Source: Anaerobacillus arseniciselenatis (lineage in GTDB: Bacteria > Bacillota > Bacilli > Bacillales > Anaerobacillaceae). From it: a stretch of DNA of 64,000 nt. The stretch is from contig NZ_MLQQ01000001.1 in assembly GCF_001865995.1 (NCBI RefSeq), forward strand, positions 1-64,000. Reading direction: 5' to 3'. A program made the translations under genes and the position numbers. Positions 27,364 through 41,725 of this stretch are shown in pieces; the first letter of the stretch is position 1; each line of letters starts with the position of its first letter. The notes beneath the pieces are model-generated. The model ran no database searches and had not been told where the DNA came from. It saw nothing but the letters and a program-made list of their open reading frames with translations.

Positions 27364-30300
27364 TTGATAGATGTAAACAATTTTGAATATATGAAAATTG
27401 GCCTTGCTTCACCGAATAAAATTCGTTCTTGGTCTCGTGGTGAAGTAAAAAAGCCAGAAACAATTAACTATCGTACATTAAAGCCAGAAAAAGACGGTTT
27501 GTTTTGTGAAAGAATTTTTGGGCCTACAAAAGACTGGGAATGTCATTGTGGGAAGTATAAGCGTGTTCGCTACAAAGGTGTAGTTTGTGATCGTTGTGGA
27601 GTAGAAGTTACGAGAGCGAAAGTTCGTCGTGAGCGTATGGGGCATATTGAATTAGCTGCCCCTGTCTCTCACATTTGGTACTTCAAAGGAATACCAAGTA
27701 GAATGGGTCTAGTATTAGACATGTCGCCGAGATCATTAGAAGAAGTTATTTATTTTGCTTCCTATGTTGTAACCGACGCAGGTGAAACGCCGCTCGATAC
27801 TAAGCAACTTTTATCGGAAAAAGAGTATCGGACGTACCGTGAAAAATACGGAAAAGGTTTCTCGGCAAATATGGGTGCAGAAGCAATTAGAAAGCTTCTT
27901 GCAGATATTGATCTTGATAAAGAAGTAGATTTATTAAAAGAAGAATTAGTGACTGCTCAAGGTCAACGCCGAACGAGAGCGATAAAGCGTCTAGAAGTCT
28001 TAGAGGCGTTTAGACATTCGGGAAATGACCCTTCATGGATGATTCTCGATGTTTTACCGGTGATTCCGCCAGAACTTCGTCCGATGGTTCAGCTAGATGG
28101 TGGAAGATTTGCAACATCGGACTTAAACGACTTATACCGTCGTGTAATTAACCGAAATAATCGACTAAAGCGTTTATTAGATCTTGGAGCGCCGAACATT
28201 ATTGTTCAAAATGAAAAGCGGATGCTACAAGAAGCGGTTGATGCATTAATTGATAATGGTCGCCGTGGCCGCCCTGTTACTGGTCCTGGTAACCGTCCGT
28301 TAAAATCTTTATCACATATGCTTAAAGGTAAACAAGGTCGTTTCCGTCAAAACTTACTAGGAAAACGTGTAGACTATTCTGGTCGTTCTGTTATCGTAGT
28401 AGGACCGCATTTACAAATGTACCAATGTGGTTTACCGAAGGAAATGGCTCTTGAGTTATTTAAGCCATTCGTAATGAAAGAGTTAGTAGCCCAAGGGATA
28501 GCTCATAACATTAAAAGTGCGAAACGAAAAGTTGAAAGAGTACAGCCAGAAGTTTGGGATGTTTTAGAAGAAGTGATTAAAGAGCATCCGGTTTTATTAA
28601 ACCGAGCACCGACACTTCACCGTTTAGGTATTCAGGCTTTTGAACCAACTCTTGTTGAAGGTAGAGCGATTAAATTACATCCACTTGTTTGTACAGCGTA
28701 TAATGCTGACTTTGACGGTGACCAAATGGCGGTCCACGTTCCTTTATCAGCAGAAGCGCAAGCGGAAGCTAGAATTTTAATGTTGGCAGCGCAAAACATC
28801 TTAAACCCTAAGGATGGTAAACCAGTTGTTACACCGTCTCAGGATATGGTACTAGGTAACTATTACTTAACACTAGAACGTAAGGATGCTGTTGGAGAGG
28901 GTGCGATTTTTAAAGATACTAACGAAGCGCTTATTGCATATCAAAATGGTTATGTTCATTTGCATAGTCGAGTGGCAATTCCGGTCGCATCTTTAAAGAA
29001 AACGACGTTTACTGAAGAACAGCAAGGTCAATTACTATTGACTTCTGTAGGTAAATTAATCTTTAATGAAATTTTACCTGAAACGTTCCCGTATATAAAT
29101 GAACCAACGATGACAAACCTTCAAGTGGCAACACCAGAAAAGTACATTGTACCTCTTCACTCGAATGTGAAAGAAATTTTCCAAGAGCGTGACGTAGTAA
29201 CTCCGTTCAAGAAAGGTTTCTTAGGAAATATCATTGCAGAAGTATTTAAAATCTTTAAAATTTCAGAGACATCAAAAATGCTTGATAAAATGAAAGGTTT
29301 AGGTTTCAGATACTCTACAAAAGCTGGTATTACCGTTGGGGTAGCAGATATCGTTGTATTAGCTGAGAAGAAGGAAATTTTAGAAGAAGCCGATCAGAAA
29401 GTCGATAGAGTTGTAAAACAATTCCGCCGTGGTTTAATTACGGAGGAAGAAAGATACGACCGTGTCATTTCTATTTGGAGTGCAGCAAAAGATACCATTC
29501 AAGATAAGTTAATGGGAACTCTTGATAAGTTAAACCCAATCTTTATGATGAGTGATTCTGGTGCCCGTGGTAATGCATCGAACTTTACGCAGTTTGCTGG
29601 TATGCGTGGTCTCATGGCGAACCCGTCTGGTCGTATTATTGAATTACCGATCAAATCAAGTTTCCGTGAAGGTTTAACTGTATTAGAGTACTTTATCTCT
29701 ACTCACGGTGCTCGTAAAGGCCTTGCTGATACAGCTTTAAAAACAGCCGATTCAGGTTACTTAACTCGTCGTCTTGTAGACGTAGCTCAAGATGTCATCG
29801 TTCGTGATGATGATTGTGGTACGGATAGAGGATTAGATATTGCTGCAATTAAAGAGGGGACTGAAGTAATTGAAGGTTTATATGATCGATTAGTTGGTCG
29901 TGTAATCTTTAAAACTTTATATCACCCAGAAACAAACGAGGTAATAATTGCTAAAAACGAGTTAATTACTGAAGACATTGCTAATGAAATTATAGATGCT
30001 GGTATCGAAATGGTAACTATTCGTTCTGCATTTACTTGTGATACTAAACACGGTGTATGTAAGAAGTGTTACGGACGTAACTTAGCGACAGGTTCTGACG
30101 TTGAAGTAGGTGAAGCGGTAGGAATTATCGCAGCACAATCAATCGGTGAGCCTGGTACTCAGCTTACGATGCGTACGTTCCATACCGGTGGGGTTGCAGG
30201 GGACGATATCACTCAAGGTTTACCTCGTATTCAGGAATTATTTGAAGCTCGTAACCCGAAAGGTCAGTCTGTTATTTCGGAGATTGATGGTAAAGTAATT

Positions 30301-30987
30301 GACATTAATGATGCCAGTGAGAAAAGGGAAGTGACGGTTCAAGGTGAGATAGAATCTCGAAATTATCCAATCCCTTACGGTTCAAGAATAAAAGTTGTTG
30401 AAGGTCAAGAAGTCCAAGCTGGGATGGAATTAACAGAAGGTTCAATTGATCCAAAAGAATTGCTGAAAGTATCTGGAATTAACGGTGTACAAGAGTATCT
30501 ACTTAGAGAGGTACAAAAAGTTTATCGTATGCAAGGGGTAGAAATTGGTGATAAACACGTAGAAGTGATGGTTCGCCAAATGCTAAGAAAAATCCGTGTA
30601 TTAGATGCTGGTGACACAGAAGTTCTTCCAGGATCATTGATCGAGATACAACAATTTAATGCGGCTAACAAGAATGTATTGATCAATGGTGGTCAACCGG
30701 CAACAGGACGTCCTGTCCTCCTGGGGATTACGAAAGCGTCTCTTGAAACAGATTCATTCTTATCAGCAGCTTCGTTCCAAGAAACGACACGCGTCTTAAC
30801 AGATGATGCGATCAAAGGTAAACGTGACGAACTTCTTGGACTTAAAGAAAATGTTATTATCGGTAAACTTGTTCCAGCTGGAACTGGTATGAATCGCTAC
30901 CGTAACATTGATTTAGAGATGGAAGGTCAAGAAGAATTAGAAGTCGAAGAACAAGAATCTGAAAAAGAAATTGTTATTCATGACTAA
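27364..30987 (+). CDS. rpoC: RNA polymerase beta' subunit
   Basis: A 1207-residue catalytic subunit. The zinc ribbon [20 protein letters not shown] lies near residues 60-79, the Mg-binding NADFDGDQM motif is present, and a second zinc site uses CGTDRG with [14 protein letters not shown]. The trigger-loop region contains [11 protein letters not shown]. The TTG start follows AAAGGGAGGTTG 39 nt after rpoB. Full length with no break. Confidence 0.97.
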   Translation: MIDVNNFEYMKIGLASPNKIRSWSRGEVKKPETINYRTLKPEKDGLFCERIFGPTKDWECHCGKYKRVRYKGVVCDRCGVEVTRAKVRRERMGHIELAAPVSHIWYFKGIPSRMGLVLDMSPRSLEEVIYFASYVVTDAGETPLDTKQLLSEKEYRTYREKYGKGFSANMGAEAIRKLLADIDLDKEVDLLKEELVTAQGQRRTRAIKRLEVLEAFRHSGNDPSWMILDVLPVIPPELRPMVQLDGGRFATSDLNDLYRRVINRNNRLKRLLDLGAPNIIVQNEKRMLQEAVDALIDNGRRGRPVTGPGNRPLKSLSHMLKGKQGRFRQNLLGKRVDYSGRSVIVVGPHLQMYQCGLPKEMALELFKPFVMKELVAQGIAHNIKSAKRKVERVQPEVWDVLEEVIKEHPVLLNRAPTLHRLGIQAFEPTLVEGRAIKLHPLVCTAYNADFDGDQMAVHVPLSAEAQAEARILMLAAQNILNPKDGKPVVTPSQDMVLGNYYLTLERKDAVGEGAIFKDTNEALIAYQNGYVHLHSRVAIPVASLKKTTFTEEQQGQLLLTSVGKLIFNEILPETFPYINEPTMTNLQVATPEKYIVPLHSNVKEIFQERDVVTPFKKGFLGNIIAEVFKIFKISETSKMLDKMKGLGFRYSTKAGITVGVADIVVLAEKKEILEEADQKVDRVVKQFRRGLITEEERYDRVISIWSAAKDTIQDKLMGTLDKLNPIFMMSDSGARGNASNFTQFAGMRGLMANPSGRIIELPIKSSFREGLTVLEYFISTHGARKGLADTALKTADSGYLTRRLVDVAQDVIVRDDDCGTDRGLDIAAIKEGTEVIEGLYDRLVGRVIFKTLYHPETNEVIIAKNELITEDIANEIIDAGIEMVTIRSAFTCDTKHGVCKKCYGRNLATGSDVEVGEAVGIIAAQSIGEPGTQLTMRTFHTGGVAGDDITQGLPRIQELFEARNPKGQSVISEIDGKVIDINDASEKREVTVQGEIESRNYPIPYGSRIKVVEGQEVQAGMELTEGSIDPKELLKVSGINGVQEYLLREVQKVYRMQGVEIGDKHVEVMVRQMLRKIRVLDAGDTEVLPGSLIEIQQFNAANKNVLINGGQPATGRPVLLGITKASLETDSFLSAASFQETTRVLTDDAIKGKRDELLGLKENVIIGKLVPAGTGMNRYRNIDLEMEGQEELEVEEQESEKEIVIHD

Positions 30988-30992
30988 AAATG

Positions 30993-31021
30993 TTGACAGT
31001 GACGAACAACGGTGTTATCAT
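30993..31021 (+). promoter_or_regulatory. Promoter of the rplGB-rpsL segment
   Basis: TTGACA at 30993-30998 and TATCAT at 31016-31021 are 17 nt apart, between rpoC and the L7Ae-like gene. Confidence 0.75.
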
Positions 31022-31065
31022 ATCTAAGTGCGTCAAAGATACCTGATACTTTGGAGGATTGAAAC

Positions 31066-31314
31066 ATGTCTTATGAAAAAGTAGCACAGGCTAACAAGAA
31101 AGTTATTGGCACGAAACAGACATTGAAGGCTTTAGAAGATGGGGTCGTAGAAGAACTCTATATTGCAAGTGATGCTGATTATAAAGTGATTTATAAAGTA
31201 GCAGCTCTGGCGGAGAAAAAAGACGTCCCTACAATAAAGGTTCAATCAATGAAAAAGCTTGGAAAAGCTTGTGGAATTGATGTTTCAGCAGCCACTGTAG
31301 CGATAGTAAAGTAA
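31066..31314 (+). CDS. rplGB: L7Ae-family K-turn-binding protein (YbxF)
   Basis: An 82-residue L7Ae/L30e-fold protein. Family features are IGTKQTLKALEDGVVEELYI near the start and KLGKACGIDVSAATVAIVK at the end. B. subtilis YbxF binds K-turn RNA and can associate with ribosomes. It is the first gene of the str operon here, preceded by its own promoter and TTTGGAGGATTG. Confidence 0.93.
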   Translation: MSYEKVAQANKKVIGTKQTLKALEDGVVEELYIASDADYKVIYKVAALAEKKDVPTIKVQSMKKLGKACGIDVSAATVAIVK

Positions 31315-31316
31315 AT

Positions 31317-31845
<529 letters not shown>

Positions 31846-31895
31846 TAAACTTAAAAAACCAGAAAAAGGTTTAATGATTGAAAGGAGGGGAAATA

Positions 31896-32366
31896 ATGCC
31901 TCGTAAAGGACCTGTAACTCGTCGTGATGTATTACCTGATCCACTTTATAATTCAAAGTTGGTAACTCGTCTAATTAACCGTATTATGGTTGATGGGAAG
32001 AGAGGGGTAGCACAAACGATTTTATATAAAGCTTTTGATCTAGTTCAAGAACGTACTGGAAATGATCCAATGGAAGTTTTTGAACAAGCAATTAAGAACA
32101 TCATGCCAGTACTTGAAGTTAAAGCTCGTCGTGTAGGTGGTGCTAACTATCAAGTGCCGATCGAAGTTAAACCTGAGCGTCGTACGACTTTAGGACTTCG
32201 TTGGTTAGTTAACTATGCTCGTCTTCGTGGAGAAAAAACGATGGAAGAGCGTTTAGCTAACGAAATCATGGATGCTGCAAACAACACTGGATCGGCTGTG
32301 AAGAAGCGTGAAGACACGCATAAGATGGCTGAAGCAAATAAAGCATTCGCTCATTACCGTTGGTAA
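31896..32366 (+). CDS. rpsG: 30S ribosomal protein S7
   Basis: A 156-residue head protein of the small subunit. It starts [20 protein letters not shown] and contains [20 protein letters not shown], both diagnostic. ATG at 31896 is well spaced from AAAGGAGGGG; the reading from 31878 would begin upstream of that site. It is the third gene of the str operon. Confidence 0.97.
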   Translation: MPRKGPVTRRDVLPDPLYNSKLVTRLINRIMVDGKRGVAQTILYKAFDLVQERTGNDPMEVFEQAIKNIMPVLEVKARRVGGANYQVPIEVKPERRTTLGLRWLVNYARLRGEKTMEERLANEIMDAANNTGSAVKKREDTHKMAEANKAFAHYRW

Positions 32367-32399
32367 GATCATAAGAACTTATAATATTAATATAGTGAA

Positions 32400-32455
32400 A
32401 GAGGTCGGCCGGGCGTTTAGATATTCAACTGAACGTCTATCGCCGGGCTCACTCT
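32400..32455 (+). promoter_or_regulatory. Structured leader upstream of fusA
   Basis: GCCGGGCG near 32408 pairs with CGCCGGGC near 32441 with one G-G mismatch, and inside it CGTTTA pairs with TGAACG. It is unusually GC-rich for this genome's intergenic DNA. It may let fusA respond to S7 or S12, but I do not recognise a described family. Confidence 0.45.
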
Positions 32456-32503
32456 GCTATATTTACAAAAATAACTTTCAAGAATAGGAAGGAGAAAGAA
32501 CCT

Positions 32504-34582
32504 ATGGCAAGAGAGTTCTCCTTAGAAAAGACTCGTAATATCGGTATCATGGCTCACATTGATGCTGGTAAAACAACTTGTACTGAACGTATTCTTTTCT
32601 ATACAGGCCGTATCCATAAAATTGGTGAAACTCATGAAGGAGCTTCACAAATGGATTGGATGGAACAAGAGCAAGAGCGTGGAATTACAATCACTTCTGC
32701 TGCTACAACTGCTCAGTGGAAAGGTTACCGTATCAACATTATCGATACACCAGGACACGTAGACTTCACTGTTGAAGTTGAACGTTCTTTACGTGTACTT
32801 GATGGTGCAGTTGCAGTACTTGATGCACAATCAGGTGTTGAGCCACAAACTGAAACAGTTTGGCGTCAAGCAACTACATATGGTGTTCCTCGTGTAGTTT
32901 TCATTAACAAAATGGATAAAATCGGTGCTGATTTCTTATATTCTGTAGGTACTTTAGGTGACCGTTTGGCTGCAAATGCGCATCCAATCCAGTTACCAAT
33001 TGGTGCAGAAGATGAGTTTGAAGGTATCATCGATTTAGTAGAAAATGTAGCGTACTACTACGAAGATGATTTAGGTACTCGTACTGAAGCTAAAGAAATT
33101 CCAGATACTCATAAGGAATTAGCTGAAGAATGGCGTACAAAATTAATTGAAGGTGCGGCTGAATTAGATGAAGATCTAATGATGAAATATTTAGAAGGCG
33201 AAGAAATCACGACGGACGAGCTTAAAGCGGCAATCCGCAAAGGTACGACTAACGTTGAATTCTACCCAGTAGTTTGTGGGTCAGCTTTCAAAAATAAAGG
33301 TGTTCAGTTATTATTAGACGCTGTTCTAGATTACTTACCTGCTCCAACAGATGTTGAGTCAATTAAAGGTACATTACCTGATACAGGTGAAGAAGTACTT
33401 AGACATTCTAGTGATGAAGAGCCTTTTTCTGCGCTTGCATTTAAAGTTATGACTGACCCTTATGTTGGTAAGTTGACGTTCTTCCGTGTTTATTCGGGTA
33501 CAGTTAACTCTGGTTCTTACGTTATTAACTCTACAAAAGGTAAGCGTGAAAGAATGGGACGTATTCTTCAAATGCACGCTAACTCGCGTGAAGAAATCTC
33601 TACTGTTTATGCAGGTGATATTGCAGCTGGTGTTGGACTTAAAGATACGACAACTGGTGACTCTCTATGTGATGAGAAAAACCAAGTTATCTTAGAGTCT
33701 ATGGAATTCCCTGAACCTGTAATTTCTTTATCGGTTGAACCGAAATCTAAAGCTGACCAAGATAAGATGGGTATGGCTTTAGCGAAATTAGCTGAGGAAG
33801 ATCCAACTTTCAGAACGCATACGGATGAAGAGACTGGTCAAACAATCATCGCTGGTATGGGTGAACTTCACTTAGATATCCTTGTTGATCGTATGAAACG
33901 TGAGTTTAAAGTGGAAGCAAACGTAGGTGCGCCACAGGTTGCTTATCGTGAAACAATTCGTAAATCAGCAAAAGTTGAAGGGAAGTTTGTACGTCAATCT
34001 GGTGGACGTGGACAATATGGACACGTTTGGATTGAATTCGAACCTCTTGAAGAAGGCGCTGGTTTCGTATTCGAAAACAAAATTGTTGGTGGGGTAGTTC
34101 CTCGTGAATACATTCCTGCTGTACAAGCTGGTATCGAAGAATCAATGCAAAATGGTATGCTTGCAGGTTACCCGTTATTAGACCTTAAAGCTAGAATCTT
34201 TGATGGTTCATACCATGACGTTGACTCAAATGAAATGGCGTTTAAGATCGCTGGTTCAATGGCACTTAAAAATGCTAAAGCGCATTGTGACCCAGCAATT
34301 CTTGAACCAATGATGAAAGTAGAAGTTGTTGTTCCTGAAGAGTACATGGGAGATATCATGGGTGATGTAACAAGTCGTCGTGGCCGTGTTGAAGGAATGG
34401 AAGCTCGCGGAAATGCACAAGTAGTTCGTGCGATGGTTCCACTATCTGAAATGTTTGGTTACGCTACATCATTACGTTCTCGTACACAAGGACGTGGAAC
34501 TTACTCTATGCACTTCGATCACTATGAAGAAGTACCAAAGAGTATTTCTGAAGAAATTATTAAAAAGCAAACAGGACAATAA
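32504..34582 (+). CDS. fusA: Elongation factor G
   Basis: A 692-residue translocation GTPase. G1 is AHIDAGKTT at 17-25, G3 is DTPGHVDFT and G4 is NKMDK. Domains II to V follow, with [17 protein letters not shown] in domain IV. The ATG follows GGAAGGAGAAAG. It belongs to the str operon (rpsL-rpsG-fusA-tuf). Length matches Bacillus EF-G. Confidence 0.97.
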   Translation: MAREFSLEKTRNIGIMAHIDAGKTTCTERILFYTGRIHKIGETHEGASQMDWMEQEQERGITITSAATTAQWKGYRINIIDTPGHVDFTVEVERSLRVLDGAVAVLDAQSGVEPQTETVWRQATTYGVPRVVFINKMDKIGADFLYSVGTLGDRLAANAHPIQLPIGAEDEFEGIIDLVENVAYYYEDDLGTRTEAKEIPDTHKELAEEWRTKLIEGAAELDEDLMMKYLEGEEITTDELKAAIRKGTTNVEFYPVVCGSAFKNKGVQLLLDAVLDYLPAPTDVESIKGTLPDTGEEVLRHSSDEEPFSALAFKVMTDPYVGKLTFFRVYSGTVNSGSYVINSTKGKRERMGRILQMHANSREEISTVYAGDIAAGVGLKDTTTGDSLCDEKNQVILESMEFPEPVISLSVEPKSKADQDKMGMALAKLAEEDPTFRTHTDEETGQTIIAGMGELHLDILVDRMKREFKVEANVGAPQVAYRETIRKSAKVEGKFVRQSGGRGQYGHVWIEFEPLEEGAGFVFENKIVGGVVPREYIPAVQAGIEESMQNGMLAGYPLLDLKARIFDGSYHDVDSNEMAFKIAGSMALKNAKAHCDPAILEPMMKVEVVVPEEYMGDIMGDVTSRRGRVEGMEARGNAQVVRAMVPLSEMFGYATSLRSRTQGRGTYSMHFDHYEEVPKSISEEIIKKQTGQ

Positions 34583-34627
34583 TTTTCTAAAGATTATTGT
34601 ATCTGATTTAATTTTGTTGTAATCTAA

Positions 34628-34657
34628 GAAAGGCGATTTTTAAAATTCGCTTTTCCT
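34628..34657 (+). promoter_or_regulatory. Hairpin between fusA and tuf
   Basis: AAAGGCGA and TCGCTTTT form an 8-bp stem around an A/T-rich loop. There is no proper T run, so it is more likely a partial attenuator or a processing signal than an operon end. Confidence 0.4.
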
Positions 34658-34703
34658 ACAAATATAAAACTATTTTTCATTTATTTTAAGGAGGAATTTC
34701 CAA

Positions 34704-35894
34704 ATGGCTAAAGAAAAATTCGATCGTTCGAAAACGCATGCTAACATTGGTACAATCGGACACGTTGACCATGGTAAAACTACACTAACTGCTGCTATCT
34801 CTACAGTTCTTCATAAGAGGTCTGGTAAAGGTAGTGCAATGGCTTATGACCAAATTGATGGTGCTCCAGAAGAGCGCGAGCGTGGAATCACAATTTCTAC
34901 TGCACACGTTGAGTATGAAACTGATTCTCGTCACTACGCACACGTAGACTGCCCAGGACATGCTGACTACGTAAAAAACATGATCACTGGTGCTGCTCAA
35001 ATGGACGGCGGGATCTTAGTAGTATCTGCTGCTGACGGCCCAATGCCACAAACTCGTGAGCACATCTTACTTTCTCGTCAAGTAGGTGTACCATACCTTG
35101 TTGTATTCATGAACAAGTGTGACATGGTAGACGATGAAGAGTTACTTGAGTTAGTAGAAATGGAAGTACGTGACCTTCTTTCTGAGTACGACTTCCCTGG
35201 TGACGATGTACCAGTAATCAAAGGTTCTGCTCTTAAAGCTCTTGAAGGAGACGCTGACTGGGAAGCTAAAATCTTTGAATTAATGGATGCGGTTGACTCT
35301 TATATCCCAACTCCAGAACGTGACACTGACAAGCCATTCATGATGCCAGTTGAGGACGTATTCTCAATCACTGGTCGTGGTACAGTTGCTACTGGACGTG
35401 TTGAGCGTGGAGTAGTTAAAGTTGGTGACGTTGTTGAAATTCTTGGTTTAGAAGAAGAAGTTAAATCAACAACAGTAACTGGAGTTGAAATGTTCCGTAA
35501 GCTTCTTGACTACGCTGAAGCTGGAGACAACATTGGTGCATTACTTCGTGGTGTATCTCGTGAGGACATCCAACGTGGACAAGTTCTTGCTAAGCCAGGA
35601 ACAGTTAAAGCGCACACTAAATTCAAATCAGAAGTTTATGTTCTTTCTAAAGAAGAAGGTGGACGTCACACTCCATTCTTCTCTAACTACCGTCCACAGT
35701 TCTACTTCCGTACAACTGACGTAACTGGAATTATCCAACTTCCAGAAGGCGTTGAGATGGTAATGCCAGGAGATAACATTGAAATGACTGTAGAACTTAT
35801 CGCTCCAATCGCTATCGAAGATGGAACTAAGTTCTCAATCCGCGAAGGTGGCCGTACAGTAGGCGCTGGAGTTGTAGCTTCAATCACTGAGTAA
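34704..35894 (+). CDS. tuf: Elongation factor Tu
   Basis: A 396-residue GTPase that carries aminoacyl-tRNA to the ribosome. G1 GHVDHGKTT is at 19-27, G3 is DCPGHADY and G4 is NKCD. Domains II and III follow with [14 protein letters not shown] in switch I. AAGGAGGAATTTCC precedes the ATG. Its codon use is strongly biased, as expected of one of the most expressed genes. A terminator follows. Confidence 0.97.
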   Translation: MAKEKFDRSKTHANIGTIGHVDHGKTTLTAAISTVLHKRSGKGSAMAYDQIDGAPEERERGITISTAHVEYETDSRHYAHVDCPGHADYVKNMITGAAQMDGGILVVSAADGPMPQTREHILLSRQVGVPYLVVFMNKCDMVDDEELLELVEMEVRDLLSEYDFPGDDVPVIKGSALKALEGDADWEAKIFELMDAVDSYIPTPERDTDKPFMMPVEDVFSITGRGTVATGRVERGVVKVGDVVEILGLEEEVKSTTVTGVEMFRKLLDYAEAGDNIGALLRGVSREDIQRGQVLAKPGTVKAHTKFKSEVYVLSKEEGGRHTPFFSNYRPQFYFRTTDVTGIIQLPEGVEMVMPGDNIEMTVELIAPIAIEDGTKFSIREGGRTVGAGVVASITE

Positions 35895-35914
35895 TTTTTA
35901 AAATTACTTTTTAT

Positions 35915-35950
35915 AAAGGTAGTACCGATCAATTCGGTGCTGCCTTTTTG
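35915..35950 (+). terminator. Intrinsic terminator of the str operon
   Basis: AAGGTAGTACCGA pairs with TTCGGTGCTGCCTT around TCAA (one T-G pair) and runs into TTTTTG. Confidence 0.9.
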
Positions 35951-35954
35951 TTTG

Positions 35955-36332
35955 TAGTTTTGAGTTATGAGTGAAGAGTTATGAGTTGGTTGAGGGTTAA
36001 TGCTGCGAAGTGTTCTGAGGTAATAATTTAAGTTTCTTCTATATAAGATGTAGGTTTTGAGTTATGAGTTATGAGTTACGAGTGAAGAGTGAAGAGTGTT
36101 GAGTTAGTTGTGAGTTAATGCTCCGAAGCATTCTTTCGTGATTAGTTAAGTCTCTTCTAGTCGAATGTTTGTATTCCGAAGTATTTCTACAAATAAAACT
36201 AATTTTAGAGCGCTAGGTGTAGAAATAGATTATTAAAATCCTACTTAATTAATTATCAAAATGTCTTAATAGGGTCTTCAACGCGATACCCACAGCAACT
36301 CAAAACTCAACATTCAAAACTCAACACTAAAG
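35955..36332. repeat. Double heptamer-arm repeat element between tuf and rpsJ
   Basis: Two left arms are present: 35955-35989 (TAGTTTT, GAGTTAT, GAGTGAA, GAGTTAT, GAGTTGG) and 36059-36107 (seven units from GAGTTAT to GAGTTAG). Each is followed by a TAATGCT(C/G)CGAAG centre. One right arm with CTCAAAACTCAACATTC-type sequence lies at 36297-36328. This looks like one copy placed inside or beside another. It lies between the str terminator and the S10 promoters. Confidence 0.8.
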
Positions 36333-36380
36333 TTGGAAAAAATTATATACAGTATAAATGAATAAATTAATGGTCAACAC

Positions 36381-36911
<531 letters not shown>

Positions 36912-36979
36912 TAACTAAGAAGACCAAGCAAAAAATAATGGCAAAACAAATAAATTTATTTTATCAGGAGGTGTGACTC

Positions 36980-37609
36980 ATGACCAAAGGAATCTTAGGG
37001 AAAAAATTAGGTATGACTCAAGTTTTCACAGAAAAAGGTGATGTAGTACCTGTAACAGTTATTGAAGCGGCTGCTAACGTAGTACTTCAAAAGAAAACTG
37101 TTGACTCGGATGGCTATGAAGCAATTCAATTAGGGTTTGATGATGTGAAATCTTCTCGTGTAACAAAACCGGCGAAAGGCCATGCATCAAAGGCTGAAGC
37201 TGCTCCTAAGCGCTTCATGAAGGAAATTCGTGGCAATGACTTAGCTGCTTACGAAGTTGGTCAAGAAGTCAAAGTAGATACATTCAGCGAAGGTGACGTA
37301 GTAGACGTAACAGGTACATCTAAAGGGAAAGGTTTCCAAGGTGCTATTAAGCGTCATAACCAATCTCGTGGACCTATGTCTCACGGATCACGTTATCACC
37401 GTCGTCCTGGTTCAATGGGACCAGTTGCTCCAAACCGTGTTTTCAAAGGTAAATTATTACCTGGACGTATGGGTGGAGAGCAAATCACTGTACAAAATCT
37501 TGAAATTGTAAAAGTTGATACAGAGCGCAACTTGCTTTTAGTCAAAGGTAATGTACCGGGTGCTAGAAAGAGTTACGTTACTATTAAGAGCGCTGTTAAA
37601 GCGAACTAA
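36980..37609 (+). CDS. rplC: 50S ribosomal protein L3
   Basis: A 209-residue protein whose long loop reaches the peptidyl transferase centre. [18 protein letters not shown] opens it; [19 protein letters not shown] is the loop region, where mutations give resistance to pleuromutilins or linezolid in other bacteria. CAGGAGGTGTG precedes the ATG. Confidence 0.97.
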   Translation: MTKGILGKKLGMTQVFTEKGDVVPVTVIEAAANVVLQKKTVDSDGYEAIQLGFDDVKSSRVTKPAKGHASKAEAAPKRFMKEIRGNDLAAYEVGQEVKVDTFSEGDVVDVTGTSKGKGFQGAIKRHNQSRGPMSHGSRYHRRPGSMGPVAPNRVFKGKLLPGRMGGEQITVQNLEIVKVDTERNLLLVKGNVPGARKSYVTIKSAVKAN

Positions 37610-37636
37610 TCAACAGAAGGGAAAGGAGGATACCTC

Positions 37637-38260
37637 ATGCCAAAAGTTGCATTATATAACCAAAACGGAACGCAAGTTGGCGATATCGAGTTAGCAGATA
37701 CTGTTTTCGGTATTGAGCCAAACAATAGTGTATTACATGATGCTGTTGTAATGCAGCAAGCTTCTTTACGTCAAGGTACACATGATGTAAAAGGACGTTC
37801 TGAAGTACGTGGTGGTGGACGTAAACCATGGCGTCAAAAAGGAACAGGACGTGCGAGACAAGGTTCTATTAGATCACCTCAGTGGGTTGGTGGTGGTGTA
37901 GTATTCGGACCAACACCTCGTAGCTACAGCTACAAATTACCAAAGAAAGTACGTCGTTTAGCAATCAAATCAGCCTTAGCATCGAAAGTGCAAGCTGAAG
38001 AAATTGTAGTACTTGAAGGGTTAAATTTAGATACTCCTAAAACAAAGGAAATGGTGTCAATTTTAAACGGTTTATCAGCTGAACATAAAGCGTTAGTAGT
38101 TACTGCTGATTACAATGATAATGTTGCATTATCAGCTCGTAACATCCCTGGAGTAACATTCGTTACTGCAGATGGAATTAACGTTCTTGATGTATTAAAG
38201 CATGATAAATTAGTAATTACTAAAGAAGCCGTTCAAAAGGTAGAGGAGGTGCTAGCGTAA
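37637..38260 (+). CDS. rplD: 50S ribosomal protein L4
   Basis: A 207-residue protein lining the exit tunnel. The extended loop is [20 protein letters not shown] (~65-85), the macrolide-contact region. In E. coli L4 represses the S10 operon; the leader upstream of rpsJ could be its target here. AAAGGAGGATACC precedes the ATG, and the stop overlaps the rplW start by one base. Confidence 0.97.
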   Translation: MPKVALYNQNGTQVGDIELADTVFGIEPNNSVLHDAVVMQQASLRQGTHDVKGRSEVRGGGRKPWRQKGTGRARQGSIRSPQWVGGGVVFGPTPRSYSYKLPKKVRRLAIKSALASKVQAEEIVVLEGLNLDTPKTKEMVSILNGLSAEHKALVVTADYNDNVALSARNIPGVTFVTADGINVLDVLKHDKLVITKEAVQKVEEVLA

Positions 38261-38550
38261 TGGAAAACGCTCGTGACATCATTAAGCGCCCCGTGATTAC
38301 AGAACGTTCTACTGACTTAATGTCTGAGAAGAAATATACTTTCGAAGTAGATGTTCGTGCAAACAAAACTCAAATTAAAGATGCTGTTGAAGAAATCTTT
38401 GGAGTAAAAGTTGCTAACGTAAATACGATGAATTACAAGGGTAAGTTCAAAAGATTTGGACGTCACTCTGGATATACGCCTCGTCGCAAAAAAGCTATCG
38501 TTACGTTAACTGCTGAAAGCAACGAATTAGAATTTTTTGAAGGTGTTTAA
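38260..38550 (+). CDS. rplW: 50S ribosomal protein L23
   Basis: A 96-residue protein at the tunnel exit, docking site for trigger factor and [23 protein letters not shown] starts it, with [16 protein letters not shown] following. The ATG shares one base with the rplD stop; GTAGAGGAGGTG lies inside the end of rplD. Confidence 0.97.
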   Translation: MENARDIIKRPVITERSTDLMSEKKYTFEVDVRANKTQIKDAVEEIFGVKVANVNTMNYKGKFKRFGRHSGYTPRRKKAIVTLTAESNELEFFEGV

Positions 38551-38576
38551 GTTTTAAGTGAAGGAGGGAAATAACA

Positions 38577-39407
38577 ATGCCGATTAAAAAGTATAAACCG
38601 ACCTCAGCTGGTCGTCGTGGTATGTCTGTATTAGACTTCCAAGAGATCACAACTGATAAGCCGGAAAAATCATTACTAGCGCCGAATCATAAAAAAGGCG
38701 GACGTAATAACCAAGGTAAATTGACAGTTCGTCACCAAGGTGGTGGACACAAGCGTCAATACCGTGTAATTGATTTCAAGCGTAACAAAGATGGAATTCC
38801 AGGACGCGTTGCTACGATCGAATACGATCCAAACCGTACTGCTAACATTGCATTAATTAACTATGCTGATGGAGAAAAGCGTTACATTCTAGCACCAAAA
38901 GGACTTAAAGTTGGTATGGAATTAATGAGTGGACCTGATGCTGATATTAAAGTTGGTAACACATTACCGCTTATTAACATTCCAGTTGGTACTGTTATTC
39001 ATAATATTGAGTTAAAACCTGGTCGTGGAGGACAATTAGTTCGTTCTGCAGGAACTGAAGCTCAATTATTAGGTAAAGAAGGTCAATACGTATTAGTTCG
39101 TCTAAATTCAGGCGAAACTCGTATGATCCTATCTACTTGCCGTGCTACAATTGGTCAAGTTGGTAACCTTGAACATGAACTTGTGAACATTGGTAAAGCT
39201 GGACGTTCTCGTTGGTTAGGTAAAAGACCTACAGTTCGTGGATCTGTAATGAACCCTAACGATCACCCACACGGTGGTGGTGAAGGCCGTTCGCCAATCG
39301 GACGTAAATCACCAATGTCTCCATGGGGTAAACCAACTCTTGGATACAAAACTCGTAAGAAAAACAAACATTCCGACAAGTACATCGTACGTCGTCGTAA
39401 AAAATAA
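38577..39407 (+). CDS. rplB: 50S ribosomal protein L2
   Basis: A 276-residue core protein needed for subunit joining and peptidyl transfer. [19 protein letters not shown] is in the N-terminal domain; the C-terminal segment [20 protein letters not shown] has the conserved histidine. AAGGAGGGAAAT precedes the ATG. Confidence 0.97.
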   Translation: MPIKKYKPTSAGRRGMSVLDFQEITTDKPEKSLLAPNHKKGGRNNQGKLTVRHQGGGHKRQYRVIDFKRNKDGIPGRVATIEYDPNRTANIALINYADGEKRYILAPKGLKVGMELMSGPDADIKVGNTLPLINIPVGTVIHNIELKPGRGGQLVRSAGTEAQLLGKEGQYVLVRLNSGETRMILSTCRATIGQVGNLEHELVNIGKAGRSRWLGKRPTVRGSVMNPNDHPHGGGEGRSPIGRKSPMSPWGKPTLGYKTRKKNKHSDKYIVRRRKK

Positions 39408-39464
39408 CGGGGTTGCGCTACGGTTCAATGGAGCCGTAGGTCAATCACGAAGGGAGGTACACTC

Positions 39465-39743
39465 ATGGGTCGTAGCTTAAAAAAGGGACCTTTTGTCGAT
39501 GATCACTTGATGAAAAAAGTTGTTGTAGCAAACGAAACAGGTGACAAGAAAGTGATTAAATCTTGGTCACGTCGCTCAACAATCTTCCCAGAATTTATCG
39601 GACACACAATCGCTGTATATGATGGTCGTAAACATGTACCGGTATACATCTCTGAAGATATGGTTGGTCATAAGTTAGGTGAATTTGCACCGTCTAGAAC
39701 TTATAAAGGCCATGCTGCAGATGACAAAAAAACAAGACGCTAA
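39465..39743 (+). CDS. rpsS: 30S ribosomal protein S19
   Basis: A 92-residue head protein. [18 protein letters not shown] at the start and [20 protein letters not shown] are diagnostic. AAGGGAGGTAC precedes the ATG. It sits between rplB and rplV in the universal S10 order. Confidence 0.97.
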   Translation: MGRSLKKGPFVDDHLMKKVVVANETGDKKVIKSWSRRSTIFPEFIGHTIAVYDGRKHVPVYISEDMVGHKLGEFAPSRTYKGHAADDKKTRR

Positions 39744-39763
39744 TAGGAGAGGAGGTACTCTAT

Positions 39764-40105
39764 ATGCAAGCAAAAGCAGTTGCTAAACAAGTGCGTATTG
39801 CTCCTCGTAAAGTACGTCTAGTTGTAGACTTAATTCGGGGCAAGCAAGTCGGTGAAGCGATAGCGATCCTTCGCCACACACCAAAAACAGCTTCTCCAGT
39901 CGTTGAAAAGCTGTTGAACTCTGCAATTGCAAATGCAGAACATAACTATGAAATGGACGTTAATAACTTAGTTATCAGTGAAGCATTTGTTGATGAGGGA
40001 GTAACATTAAAAAGATTTCGTCCTCGTGCTATGGGACGTGCAAGTAGAATAAACAAACGCACTAGTCATATTACTATCGTTGTTTCAGAAAAGAAGGAGG
40101 GATAA
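39764..40105 (+). CDS. rplV: 50S ribosomal protein L22
   Basis: A 113-residue tunnel protein. [19 protein letters not shown] opens the globular domain, and the beta-hairpin [20 protein letters not shown] extends into the tunnel, where macrolide-resistance changes occur in other bacteria. GAGAGGAGGTAC precedes the ATG. The gap to rpsC is three bases. Confidence 0.97.
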   Translation: MQAKAVAKQVRIAPRKVRLVVDLIRGKQVGEAIAILRHTPKTASPVVEKLLNSAIANAEHNYEMDVNNLVISEAFVDEGVTLKRFRPRAMGRASRINKRTSHITIVVSEKKEG

Positions 40106-40108
40106 AGC

Positions 40109-41398
<1,290 letters not shown>

Positions 41399-41418
41399 AT
41401 TGAAAGGAGGTTTCCACA

Positions 41419-41682
41419 ATGACTGAGCGTAATCGACGTAAGGAATATACTGGTAAAGTTGTATCTGATAAAATGGATAAAACAATTACGGTAGTAGTAG
41501 AAACTTACAAAACTGATAAGTTGTACGGCAAACGTGTTAAGTACTCTAAAAAGTTTAAAGCACATGATGAAAACAACGCTGCAAAAATCAACGATATCGT
41601 AAAAATCATGGAAACTCGTCCGTTATCGAAAGATAAGCGTTTCCGTTTAGTAGAAATCGTAGAAGAAGCAGTTATTATCTAA
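41419..41682 (+). CDS. rpsQ: 30S ribosomal protein S17
   Basis: An 87-residue OB-fold primary binder of 16S r[23 protein letters not shown] near the start and [20 protein letters not shown] in the middle are typical. AAAGGAGGTTTCC precedes the ATG. Confidence 0.97.
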   Translation: MTERNRRKEYTGKVVSDKMDKTITVVVETYKTDKLYGKRVKYSKKFKAHDENNAAKINDIVKIMETRPLSKDKRFRLVEIVEEAVII

Positions 41683-41725
41683 TAAAGATAGATCTGGTAT
41701 TGTTTCCGAAGGGAGGTAAGATCGC

